From an uncultured Olsenella sp. (GTDB taxonomy: Bacteria > Actinomycetota > Coriobacteriia > Coriobacteriales > Atopobiaceae), in NCBI GenBank assembly GCA_937900605.1, contig CALCDK010000104.1, forward strand, positions 1-13,423: 13,423 nucleotides of DNA. The letters run 5' to 3'. The translations under genes and the position numbers were made by a program. The notes under the pieces were generated by a model, which saw nothing but the letters and a program-made list of their open reading frames with translations, had not been told where the DNA came from and searched no databases. This document shows positions 6,510 through 12,848 of this stretch, piece after piece (the first letter of the stretch is position 1; each line of letters starts with the position of its first letter).

Positions 6510-8669
6510 GTGGCCGTCCGGCCCAGCATATCGATCGCCTCGGAGAGGGCGCAGCACACCTGCGCCCTCTCCGACTCTGTGTCCAGGCTGCGCTACGTCT
6601 CCGGCAAGCGCGAGGAGGCCCTTGCGCGCATGGGAGTGCACCGCGTGCGCGACCTGCTGCTGCACGTGCCCACGCGCTACCTCGACTTCACGCGCGTCGT
6701 GCCCATCGGGCGCGCCGACGTCGGCTCGCAGGTGACGGTCGTCGGCACCGTCGACCGCGTGCAGGTCAGGCGCCCCCGTCCGCGCATGCAGGTCGTCGAG
6801 CTCAGCGTCGTCGACGCCACCGGCGTCATCATGGCAGCCTTCTTCCGCCAGCCCTGGATCGCCGAGCAGGTCCACGTGGGCGACCGCGTGGCGCTCTCGG
6901 GCAAGGTCGAGTTCGCCTACGGCTTCCGACAGATGCGCTCGCCGTTCTACGAGGTCCTCTCCTCGGGCGGCACCTGCGACCACGCGCGCGTCCTGCCCGT
7001 CCACTCCGCCAGCGAGGGCGTGAGCGTCCCGTGGATGCGCCGCATCGTCTCGTGCGCCCTCGCCGACGTGGGCGACGTCTGCGACTGGATGCCCGCCCGG
7101 CTCCTCGTCCGCCGCCGCCTCATGACGCTCGGCCGCGCCCTGCGCGAGGTCCACTTTCCCTCGTCGGTGGCCTCTGCCCGCCGCGCGCGCCGCCGCCTGT
7201 CCTACGACGAGCTGCTCTGCCTGCAGCTGGCGCTGCTCGTCCGGCGCGACCTGGAGCTCGACGGCGTGCGCCCCCACGAGCACGTGACCGACGGCCCCCA
7301 CATGGACGCCCTCCTCGCCGTGCTGCCCTTCTCGCTGACCGACGAGCAGCGGCGCTCGGCCGACGAGGCGCTCGCCGACATGGCCTCGCCGCATGTGATG
7401 AACCGGCTGCTGCTCGGCGACGTCGGCACGGGCAAGACCGCCGTCGCCGCCGTGTGCCTCGCCGCGGTCGCCGACACCGGCACCCAGGCCGCGGTCATGG
7501 CGCCCACCTCGGTCCTGGCCGCCCAGTACGCCGAGAAGATCGGGCCGCTGCTGGACGCCGCCGGCGTCAGCTGGGCGCTGCTCACGGGCTCGACGCCCGC
7601 CGCCAAGCGGGCCGAGGCCGAGCGGGCGCTTGCCGCAGGCGAGCTCTGCGTGGCCTTCGGCACCTCCGCGCTGCTGTCCGACTCGGTGTCCTTCTCCGAG
7701 CTCTCGCTCGTGGTGATCGACGAGCAGCACCGCTTCGGCGTGGGCCAGCGCGCCGCCCTGCGCGCCAAGGGACCTGGCGCCGACCTGCTGGCCATGACGG
7801 CCACGCCCATCCCGCGCACCCTGGCGCTGTCGCTGTACGGCGACGTCGACCTCTCGCGCATCTCGCGCCGCCCGCGCCCCGGCGCCGGAGTCGAGACGAG
7901 GGTGGTGACGCCCGACAACCTGGACCTCGCGTGGGGAGCCGTCCGCGACGCCGTGGCCGCCGGCCACCAGGCCTACGTCATCTGCCCGCTCGTCGACGAC
8001 TCCGACGACGGCTCGGGCCTCGACGACGTGCCCGAGTCGCTGCGCTCGCGCGGGCAGGCGGTCCGCTCTGCCGTGGCCACCCACCGAGACCTCGAGCGCA
8101 GCGTCCTTCCCGGGGTGTCCTGCGGCCTGCTCACCGGCCGGATGGTCCCCGCCGAGAAGGACCGGGCCATGGACGACTTCAGGTCGGGGCGCACGCAGGT
8201 GCTCGTCTCGACCACGGTCGTCGAGGTGGGCGTCGACGTCCCCAACGCCACCGCCATGGTGGTGCTCGACGCCGACCGCTTCGGCCTGGCCACGCTGCAC
8301 CAGCTGCGCGGGCGCGTGGGCCGCGGCGACGTGGCCGGCACGGTGTACCTGAGCTGCGCGGCCAAGCGCGGCACCCCCGCGCGGCGGCGCCTCGAGGCGC
8401 TCGAGCGCACCAGCGACGGCATGGAGCTCGCCGAGCTCGACTTGTCGCTGCGCCACGAGGGCGACGTGCTGGGGTACCGTCAGAGCGGCGTCGCGCGCCT
8501 GCGCGTCTGCGACCTCGGGCAGGACGCGGACCTCGTCGAGGCCGCGCACGCGGACGCCCGGGAGCTGGCGGGGGAGGACCCGCGCCTTCGCGCGCCCGCC
8601 CACAGGGCCCTGGCCCTGGAGGTCCATGACCGGTTCGGTGGCTACTTTGAGGAGTTCGAGCGAGCATGA
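6510..8669 (+). CDS. recG: ATP-dependent DNA helicase RecG
   Basis: RecG is a branch-migrating helicase that regresses stalled replication forks and processes recombination intermediates. Numbering is from GTG 6510 (719 aa). The N-terminal wedge/OB region begins at about LRYVSGKREEALARMG (27-42) and DLLLHVPTRYLDF; OB strands run GSQVTVVGTVDRV to GDRVALSGKVEF. Helicase motifs are GDVGTGKT (303-310), DEQHRFGVGQR (404-414), MTATPIPRTLALSLYGD, STTVVEVGVDVPNA and QLRGRVGRG (598-606). A RecG-type C-terminus, GDVLGYRQSG, follows. The start is uncertain: GTG 6510 lies 3 nt after the fakA stop and has almost no ribosome binding site, and a 14-bp hairpin (6540-6574) sits inside its first codons. GTG 6579 would give 696 aa, nearer the usual length, but also lacks a clear ribosome binding site. 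The stop overlaps the rsmD start (ATGA). Confidence 0.96.
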   Translation: MAVRPSISIASERAQHTCALSDSVSRLRYVSGKREEALARMGVHRVRDLLLHVPTRYLDFTRVVPIGRADVGSQVTVVGTVDRVQVRRPRPRMQVVELSVVDATGVIMAAFFRQPWIAEQVHVGDRVALSGKVEFAYGFRQMRSPFYEVLSSGGTCDHARVLPVHSASEGVSVPWMRRIVSCALADVGDVCDWMPARLLVRRRLMTLGRALREVHFPSSVASARRARRRLSYDELLCLQLALLVRRDLELDGVRPHEHVTDGPHMDALLAVLPFSLTDEQRRSADEALADMASPHVMNRLLLGDVGTGKTAVAAVCLAAVADTGTQAAVMAPTSVLAAQYAEKIGPLLDAAGVSWALLTGSTPAAKRAEAERALAAGELCVAFGTSALLSDSVSFSELSLVVIDEQHRFGVGQRAALRAKGPGADLLAMTATPIPRTLALSLYGDVDLSRISRRPRPGAGVETRVVTPDNLDLAWGAVRDAVAAGHQAYVICPLVDDSDDGSGLDDVPESLRSRGQAVRSAVATHRDLERSVLPGVSCGLLTGRMVPAEKDRAMDDFRSGRTQVLVSTTVVEVGVDVPNATAMVVLDADRFGLATLHQLRGRVGRGDVAGTVYLSCAAKRGTPARRRLEALERTSDGMELAELDLSLRHEGDVLGYRQSGVARLRVCDLGQDADLVEAAHADARELAGEDPRLRAPAHRALALEVHDRFGGYFEEFERA
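6540..6574 (+). repeat. 14-bp perfect inverted repeat at the fakA/recG junction
   Basis: TCGGAGAGGGCGCA (6540-6553) and TGCGCCCTCTCCGA (6561-6574) are exact reverse complements around a 7-nt loop. The hairpin begins 34 nt after the fakA stop and ends 5 nt before the alternative recG start GTG 6579. No T run follows. It may be a transcription attenuator or a translation-control hairpin. If RecG starts at 6510 the arms would encode residues 11-22. Confidence 0.8.
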
Positions 8670-9250
8670 GGATAGTTGGCGGAAAGTGGCGGGGCCGTGC
8701 GGTCGAGGCCCCCACGGGCAGGCAGGTCACCCGGCCCACGACCGACCGCAACCGCGAGCGCGTGGCGTCCATGATCTTGTCGGCGGCCGGGCTCGACCTG
8801 TCGGGCCGCAGCGTCCTGGACGCCTTCGCGGGCTCGGGCGCCATGGGTCTCGAGCTCGTCTCGCGCGGCGCGCGGGGCTGCACCTTCGTCGACTGCGACC
8901 GCGCCGCCGCGGCGTGCGTGCGCCGCAGCGCGCGGGCCCTGGGCGCCGCCCCGTCCGAGGCGCGCGTGGTCCAGGGCGACGTCTTCGCGCTGGCCCGCTG
9001 CGGCCTTGCGGGCGCTCCGTTCGGCGTGGTCTTCCTGGACCCGCCCTACGCTGTGGACGCCGGGCGCGTCTCCGGGCTCGTCTCGGCGCTTCTCGCCTCC
9101 GGTCAGCTCGACGAGGGCGCCGTCGTCGTCTACGAGCACGCCAGCGACGCCCCCGGCCTCGACTGCCCGGGCCTGTCGCTGTCCAAGACCAAGACCCACG
9201 GCGCGAGCGCCGTCGACCTGCACGTCGTCGAGAGGAGCACCCGGCAGTGA
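8666..9250 (+). CDS. rsmD: 16S rRNA (guanine966-N2)-methyltransferase RsmD, 194 aa
   Basis: RsmD is a SAM-dependent enzyme that methylates G966 of 16S rRNA during small-subunit assembly. The start MRIVGGKWRGRAVEAP and TRPTTDRNRER (22-32) are RsmD signatures. SAM motif I is VLDAFAGSGAMGLEL (50-64), the acidic loop FVDCD follows at 74-78, and the catalytic motif is DPPY (125-128). Length is normal. The start ATG overlaps the recG stop by ATGA, and the stop overlaps the coaD GTG, so translation of all three is likely coupled. RsmD-coaD adjacency is widespread and supports both calls. Confidence 0.96.
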   Translation: MRIVGGKWRGRAVEAPTGRQVTRPTTDRNRERVASMILSAAGLDLSGRSVLDAFAGSGAMGLELVSRGARGCTFVDCDRAAAACVRRSARALGAAPSEARVVQGDVFALARCGLAGAPFGVVFLDPPYAVDAGRVSGLVSALLASGQLDEGAVVVYEHASDAPGLDCPGLSLSKTKTHGASAVDLHVVERSTRQ

Positions 9251-9759
9251 GCGAGAAGACCATCGGGCACGTCGTCGTCCCCGGCACCTTCGATCCCGTG
9301 ACCCTGGGCCACATGGACGTCATCCGCCGCGCGCGCAAGCTCTTCGGCCGCGTCACGGTCGCCGTCGCCGCGTCGGCCAACAAGAACGGCCGCGGCACCA
9401 CCTTCACCCTCGAGGAGCGCGCCGAGATGATCTGCGAGGCCATCGGCCTCATGGGTCTGCCCGACGACATCGAGGTCGTTCCCTTCGAGGGCCTGCTCGT
9501 CGACTTCTGCCGCAGCGTCGGCGCGGGTGCCGTGGTCAAGGGCCTGCGCGCGATGACCGACTTCGAGTACGAGCTGCAGCAGGCCGACCTCAACAGCCAT
9601 ATGGCCCCCGGGCTCGAGTCGATCTTCGTCATGTCCAACCCGGAGTACGGCTACGTCTCGTCCTCGATCGTCCGCGAGATCGCGTCGATGGGCTCGGACG
9701 TGAGCATCCTGGTCCCGGCCAACGTCGACCGGCGCCTGCGCGAGCGCTACGGCCGCTAG
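9247..9759 (+). CDS. coaD: Pantetheine-phosphate adenylyltransferase, 170 aa
   Basis: CoaD transfers AMP from ATP to 4'-phosphopantetheine, the penultimate step of coenzyme A synthesis. The nucleotidyltransferase motif is PGTFDPVTLGH (12-22; His22 of T/HxGH). KGLRAMTDFEYELQQADLN (98-116) binds phosphopantetheine and SSSIVREIA (138-146) is the ATP-binding ISSS motif. Length is close to the usual 160. The GTG start at 9247 overlaps the rsmD stop (GTGA), with AGGAG about 9 nt upstream; the open frame continues upstream only as a shadow of rsmD. It is the last gene of the packed run. The 147 nt after it hold no clear terminator. Confidence 0.96.
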   Translation: MSEKTIGHVVVPGTFDPVTLGHMDVIRRARKLFGRVTVAVAASANKNGRGTTFTLEERAEMICEAIGLMGLPDDIEVVPFEGLLVDFCRSVGAGAVVKGLRAMTDFEYELQQADLNSHMAPGLESIFVMSNPEYGYVSSSIVREIASMGSDVSILVPANVDRRLRERYGR

Positions 9760-9833
9760 GCCGGCACCGACCGCGTCGCGCGGCCTGTGCGTCGTGTGCG
9801 CGGGCGGGGCGTGGCCGGCTGGTGCGCCCAATC

Positions 9834-9842
9834 TGCTAAGAT
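9834..9842 (+). promoter_or_regulatory. Extended -10 promoter for the SepIVA-like gene and yceD
   Basis: TGC-TAAGAT at 9834-9842 is an extended -10, with no good -35 in the GC-rich DNA upstream. Transcription would start near 9849, about 58 nt before ATG 9907. Confidence 0.6.
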
Positions 9843-9906
9843 AGGCCGTTGAGTCGGGCGTATCCAGCGCGCCCCAGCTTGATTTGCGCATGAAAGGAGC
9901 CCCGTG

Positions 9907-10392
9907 ATGGAGCCAAGACAGGAGATGCACTCGCTCATCGACGAGCTCGAGGGCATCATCAACGACGCCAAGCCCCCTCTGATGTCCAACGACTCGAGGA
10001 GGGTGGTCGACTCCGAGGCCATCTACGCCATCATCGATGACATGCGCACCTACTTCCCGCAGGAGTTCGCCTACGCCAAGCGCGTCTGCAAGGAGCAGGA
10101 CGAGATCATCGGCACCGCCCAGCAGCAGGCCCAGGCCATCATCGCCGACGCCCAGCAGCAGGCCCAGATCCTCGCCGGCGACCAGGAGGTCGTCCGCCTC
10201 GCCCAGCAGCAGGCCGACGCCATCCGCGAGCAGGCCGCCCAGTACGAGCGCGACACCCGCTACAGCGCCGAGGAGTACGTCGACAGCCTCCTGTCGCAGC
10301 TCGAGGACAACCTCAAGAACCTCACGGGCCAGGTGACCCGCGTCAAGCAGACGCTCGACGACAACGCCGAGCGCAGCTCCCTGGCCAGGTAG
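9907..10392 (+). CDS. DivIVA/SepIVA-like coiled-coil protein, 161 aa
   Basis: This is a cytoplasmic coiled-coil protein of the group often labelled 'ATPase' or 'F0 subunit B-like' that lies near coaD and yceD in Actinobacteria and Clostridia. The mycobacterial member SepIVA is a DivIVA-like septation factor, so a role in cell division or envelope growth is inferred from family and context only. An N-terminal block, LIDELEGIINDAKPPLMS with DSEAIYAIIDDMRTYFPQEF, is followed by a long Ala/Gln-rich helix (about 55-125) with AQQQAQ at 71-76 and 82-87 and AQQQAD at 99-104. A second helix, EEYVDSLLSQLEDNLKNL, follows. There is no signal peptide or membrane segment. ATG 9907 is chosen over the adjoining GTG 9904 because AAGGAG (9894-9899) sits 7 nt from the ATG but only 4 from the GTG. 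It is 10 nt before yceD. Confidence 0.8.
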   Translation: MEPRQEMHSLIDELEGIINDAKPPLMSNDSRRVVDSEAIYAIIDDMRTYFPQEFAYAKRVCKEQDEIIGTAQQQAQAIIADAQQQAQILAGDQEVVRLAQQQADAIREQAAQYERDTRYSAEEYVDSLLSQLEDNLKNLTGQVTRVKQTLDDNAERSSLAR

Positions 10393-10402
10393 GGGAGTCG
10401 CC

Positions 10403-11023
10403 ATGAAGCCCATCACCTTCCCCGTCGACGAGCGCCTCGCCAGCGCCGGCGACGCCCTGCCCGTCGCCGGCCACCTCGACGAGTCGTCCTACGAGCTCGG
10501 CGACCACGGCTTCTCGCTGCCCGAGGGGCTCGACTACGACCTGGTCCTCACCAACGCCGGCGAGGGCATCCTGGTCACGGGCATCCTGCGCGGGCCCGTG
10601 GTGGGCACCTGCGACCGCTGCCTCGAGGACGCGCGCTTCGACCTGTCCGCCGAGGTCGACGAGTACTACCTCTTCGAGGAGCCCCAGCAGGTCGCCGACG
10701 ACGAGGACGAGGCCGACTACGAACTCGTCTCCGACGACCACACCATCGACCTGTCGTGCGCGCTCCTCGCCGCGCTGGTCATGGAGACCCCGTTCGTCGT
10801 GCTGTGCCGCGAGGACTGCAAGGGCCTGTGCCCCACGTGCGGCGCCAACCTCAACGAGGTAGACTGCGGCCACGCCGCCGTCAGGCAGGCCGAGCTCGAG
10901 CAGGAGCGCATCGCCTCCTCGCCCTTCGCGGCCCTGGCCGGCCTCGACCTGGGCGACGGCCCGGACGCTGGCGATGCCGGCGACCTCGGGACGTGCGACG
11001 CGCCCGACGACACCGCGGAGTGA
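10403..11023 (+). CDS. yceD: YceD/DUF177 family protein, 206 aa
   Basis: This is a DUF177 protein, encoded beside rpmF in most bacteria and linked to 23S rRNA or large-subunit maturation (family knowledge; mechanism unsettled). Metal-ligand-like motifs are CDRCLE (Cys70, Cys73) and CREDCKGLCPTCGANLN (Cys135, 139, 143, 146), with a last Cys155 in DCGH where relatives usually have CxC. Between them is an acidic stretch (EEPQQVADDEDEADYE). The C-terminal end after FAALAGLDL is an acidic, Gly/Asp-rich tail. ATG 10403 follows GGGGAG at 10393-10398. It probably shares a transcript with the upstream coiled-coil gene. rpmF follows after 124 nt and has its own promoter. Confidence 0.92.
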   Translation: MKPITFPVDERLASAGDALPVAGHLDESSYELGDHGFSLPEGLDYDLVLTNAGEGILVTGILRGPVVGTCDRCLEDARFDLSAEVDEYYLFEEPQQVADDEDEADYELVSDDHTIDLSCALLAALVMETPFVVLCREDCKGLCPTCGANLNEVDCGHAAVRQAELEQERIASSPFAALAGLDLGDGPDAGDAGDLGTCDAPDDTAE

Positions 11024-11051
11024 AGAAATCCTGTCGAGGTATTCTTTGTGG

Positions 11052-11073
11052 GGAGACGTGCTATAGTGTCTCC
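11052..11073 (+). promoter_or_regulatory. Extended -10 promoter of rpmF within an inverted repeat
   Basis: TGC-TATAGT lies at 11059-11067. It is flanked by GGAGAC (11052-11057) and GTCTCC (11068-11073), exact reverse complements centred on the -10, so the site could also be an operator (inference). Transcription would start near 11074, leaving a leader of about 74 nt. No convincing -35 is seen. Confidence 0.6.
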
Positions 11074-11147
11074 TCGCATGACTTCGGTGTATGCCCACAT
11101 TCGTGCGCGAACGGATGGGGTAGGTAGGTAACTAGAGAGGTTTTGAC

Positions 11148-11327
11148 ATGGCAGTACCCAAGCAGAAGAAGGGCCGCGGCGCCACTCACACCCGTCGTTC
11201 GGCCAACAGCAAGCTCGAGGTCGCGGCCCGCTCCGTGTGCCCCCAGTGCGGCGCCCCCAAGCTTCCTCACCACGTTTGCCCCAACTGTGGCTACTACAAG
11301 GACCGCGAGGTCGTCGTCACCGAGTAA
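11148..11327 (+). CDS. rpmF: 50S ribosomal protein L32, 59 aa
   Basis: L32 is a structural protein of the large subunit. The reading is MAVPKQKKGRGATHTRRSAN, then SKLEVAARSV, CPQCGAPKLPHH and VCPNCGYYKDREVVVTE. The basic start and the two CxxC pairs (Cys31/34 and Cys44/47) make it the zinc-ribbon form. ATG 11148 is preceded by GAGAGG at about 8 nt spacing, and the stop TAA is at 11325-11327. The gene is very short and easily missed by length cut-offs. It sits between yceD and plsX, the classic yceD-rpmF-plsX order, with its own promoter and terminator. Confidence 0.97.
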   Translation: MAVPKQKKGRGATHTRRSANSKLEVAARSVCPQCGAPKLPHHVCPNCGYYKDREVVVTE

Positions 11328-11348
11328 CTCGGTAACATGGCAGCCATC

Positions 11349-11377
11349 GGCCGGCCTCCTCGCGGGGCCGGCCTTTT
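11349..11377 (+). terminator. Rho-independent terminator after rpmF
   Basis: GGCCGGCC (11349-11356) pairs with GGCCGGCC (11366-11373) around a 9-nt loop, followed by TTTT (11374-11377), 22 nt after the rpmF stop. The T run is short but the stem is all G-C. Confidence 0.85.
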
Positions 11378-11411
11378 GCTATCGGACGCGTCCGCCGCGC
11401 GTGCGATGCGG

Positions 11412-11417
11412 CATAAT
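11412..11417 (+). promoter_or_regulatory. Candidate -10 box of plsX
   Basis: CATAAT (11412-11417) lies 49 nt before ATG 11466, past the rpmF terminator, so a promoter is needed near here. The -35 region (about 11389-11394) does not match. A 12-bp palindrome, CTGGGGCCCCAG (11434-11445), lies about 10 nt after the expected start of transcription. Confidence 0.5.
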
Positions 11418-11465
11418 CGATGCGTCTGCAGCACTGGGGCCCCAGGGGTCCTCGAAGGAGGAGAG

Positions 11466-12503
11466 ATGACTACCATCGCCGTCGATGTCATGGGGGCCGA
11501 CAGGGACCCCGCCGAGCTCCTGGCGGGCGCCCGCGAGGCGCTCGAGTGCGACCCGGACCTCAGCGTCCTGGTCTGCGGTCCCGCCGAGGTCGTCGAGCCC
11601 TTCTGCGAGGGCCTCGACCGTGCCGAGCCCCTCGTGGCCGAGCAGGTCATCTCGATGTCCGAGCACCCCGCCACGGCCGTGCGCCAGAAGAAGGACTCCT
11701 CCATCGTGCGCGCCTGCTCCGCCGTGCGCGCCGGCCGCGCCGACGGACTCTTCTCGGCGGGCTCCACGGGCGCGATCCTCACGGCGGCCACCTTCGGCAT
11801 CGGCCGCGTGCGCGGCGTCAGGCGCCCCGCCATCACGCTCGCCTTCCCCGGCGCCTCCGGTCGCAAGACGGTGTTTCTCGACATGGGCGCCAACGCGGAC
11901 GTGAAGCCCGAGGTCATCGTCCAGTTCGCCCACATGGGCCGCGCCTACGCGCAGGCCGTCCTGGGCGTCGGCGACGCCCGCGTGGGCCTGCTGTGCAACG
12001 GCTCCGAGGAGACCAAGGGCTCCGAGATGGCGCTCGCCTACCACGAGGCCCTTGTGCAGGCAGACTGCAACTTCGTCGGCAACGCCGAGGGCACGGACCT
12101 GCTGCAGGGCACCTTCGACGTCATCGTCTGCGACGGCTTCACGGGCAACGTGGCCCTCAAGACCGTCGAGGGCACGGCCAAGTTCGTGCTGGCCCGCGTC
12201 AAGGCGGCCATGGGCGGCTCGCTTCGCGCCAAGCTCGGCGTGCTGCTGCTCAAGGACACCCTGCACGACCTCAAGGCGGACCTGTCGGGCGACGAGTACG
12301 GCGGCGCCGTCCTGCTCGGCCTCAAGGCGCCCGTGGTCAAGGGCCATGGCTCCACCAACCCCCAGGGCGTCCGGCAGGGCATCCTGTCGTGCGCCTCGGC
12401 CGCCCGTGCCGGCCTGGTCGAGAAGATCGCCGCGTCCATGCAAGCGAACGCCCAGGCGAGCCCACAGTCGGGCGGGAGGCCGACCGTGCCGGCCGACGCC
12501 TAG
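11466..12503 (+). CDS. plsX: Phosphate acyltransferase PlsX, 345 aa
   Basis: PlsX is a peripheral membrane enzyme that turns acyl-ACP and phosphate into acyl-phosphate, the donor for PlsY in phosphatidic acid synthesis. The start TTIAVDVMGADRDPAE matches the family AvDvMGgD opening. Then come SMSEHPATAVRQKKDSSIV, the glycine-rich SAGSTGAIL, FLDMGANAD, GLLCNGSEETKG, and the C-terminal DEYGGAVLLGLKAPVVKGHG, which is strongly conserved. Length is normal, with a low-complexity tail. ATG 11466 follows AAGGAGGAG (11455-11463). The frame is open back to 11337, but that part crosses the rpmF terminator. acpP follows after 87 nt, and fakA in the same window feeds the same acyl-phosphate pool. Confidence 0.96.
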   Translation: MTTIAVDVMGADRDPAELLAGAREALECDPDLSVLVCGPAEVVEPFCEGLDRAEPLVAEQVISMSEHPATAVRQKKDSSIVRACSAVRAGRADGLFSAGSTGAILTAATFGIGRVRGVRRPAITLAFPGASGRKTVFLDMGANADVKPEVIVQFAHMGRAYAQAVLGVGDARVGLLCNGSEETKGSEMALAYHEALVQADCNFVGNAEGTDLLQGTFDVIVCDGFTGNVALKTVEGTAKFVLARVKAAMGGSLRAKLGVLLLKDTLHDLKADLSGDEYGGAVLLGLKAPVVKGHGSTNPQGVRQGILSCASAARAGLVEKIAASMQANAQASPQSGGRPTVPADA

Positions 12504-12532
12504 CGCCGTCGCCCGCGCCCGCCCACAACGGG

Positions 12533-12538
12533 TAGAAT
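12533..12538 (+). promoter_or_regulatory. Candidate -10 box of acpP
   Basis: TAGAAT (12533-12538) lies in the 87-nt gap after plsX and 53 nt before ATG 12591. It has no clear -35. A separate promoter fits the high demand for ACP, and acpP may also be read from plsX because no terminator is seen between them. Confidence 0.5.
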
Positions 12539-12590
12539 CAGTCCCGGACCACACGCGATCAACCGGGCTCGTCCCGGACTAGGAGGAACC

Positions 12591-12830
12591 ATGGAGCGTT
12601 CTGACATCCTCGAGAAGGTCGTCTCCCTCGTCGAGGAGACCCTCGACGCCGCCGACGGCGTGGAGCTCGGCGAGGACACCGACCTCAAGGCGCTCGGCGC
12701 CGACTCGTTCGACCTGCTCGAGCTCGTCACCGCCCTCGAGGACGAGTTCGAGCTCACCATGGACGATGACGCCATCGAGCACGTCTCCACCATCGGCCAG
12801 GTCGTCGACGCCATCCAGAGCGCCCAGTAG
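12591..12830 (+). CDS. acpP: Acyl carrier protein, 79 aa
   Basis: ACP is a small acidic helical carrier whose serine takes 4'-phosphopantetheine from CoA and holds growing acyl chains in type II fatty acid synthesis. The attachment site is GADSFDLLELV, with Ser39; the residue after it is Phe where most fatty-acid ACPs have Leu (DSL), a mild variant. Helix I is ILEKVVSLVEETL and helix III follows DDDAIEHVSTIGQVVDAI. Length is typical. ATG 12591 has AGGAGG at 12580-12585. It sits between plsX and rnc as in Bacillus, without fabD and fabG. A role in another acyl pathway is possible but unlikely in this context. Confidence 0.95.
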   Translation: MERSDILEKVVSLVEETLDAADGVELGEDTDLKALGADSFDLLELVTALEDEFELTMDDDAIEHVSTIGQVVDAIQSAQ

Positions 12831-12848
12831 GGGAGGCTGCGCTCCCTT
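12829..12848 (+). promoter_or_regulatory. Small hairpin over the rnc ribosome binding site
   Basis: GGGAG (12831-12835), the core of the only Shine-Dalgarno sequence for rnc, is complementary to CTCCC (12842-12846), which directly precedes the TTG start. A12829/T12848 and a G-T pair extend the stem to 7 pairs and include the first two bases of the start codon. This suggests reduced or controlled translation (inference). Confidence 0.4.

Noticed and set aside
4529..8629. Very long open frames (over 1200 codons) on both strands across fakA and recG.
   Set aside because: They are Arg/Pro/His-rich (plus) or Gly/Val/His-rich (minus) translations, as expected from GC-rich codons read out of frame, with no recognisable domain. 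The true genes account for the region.
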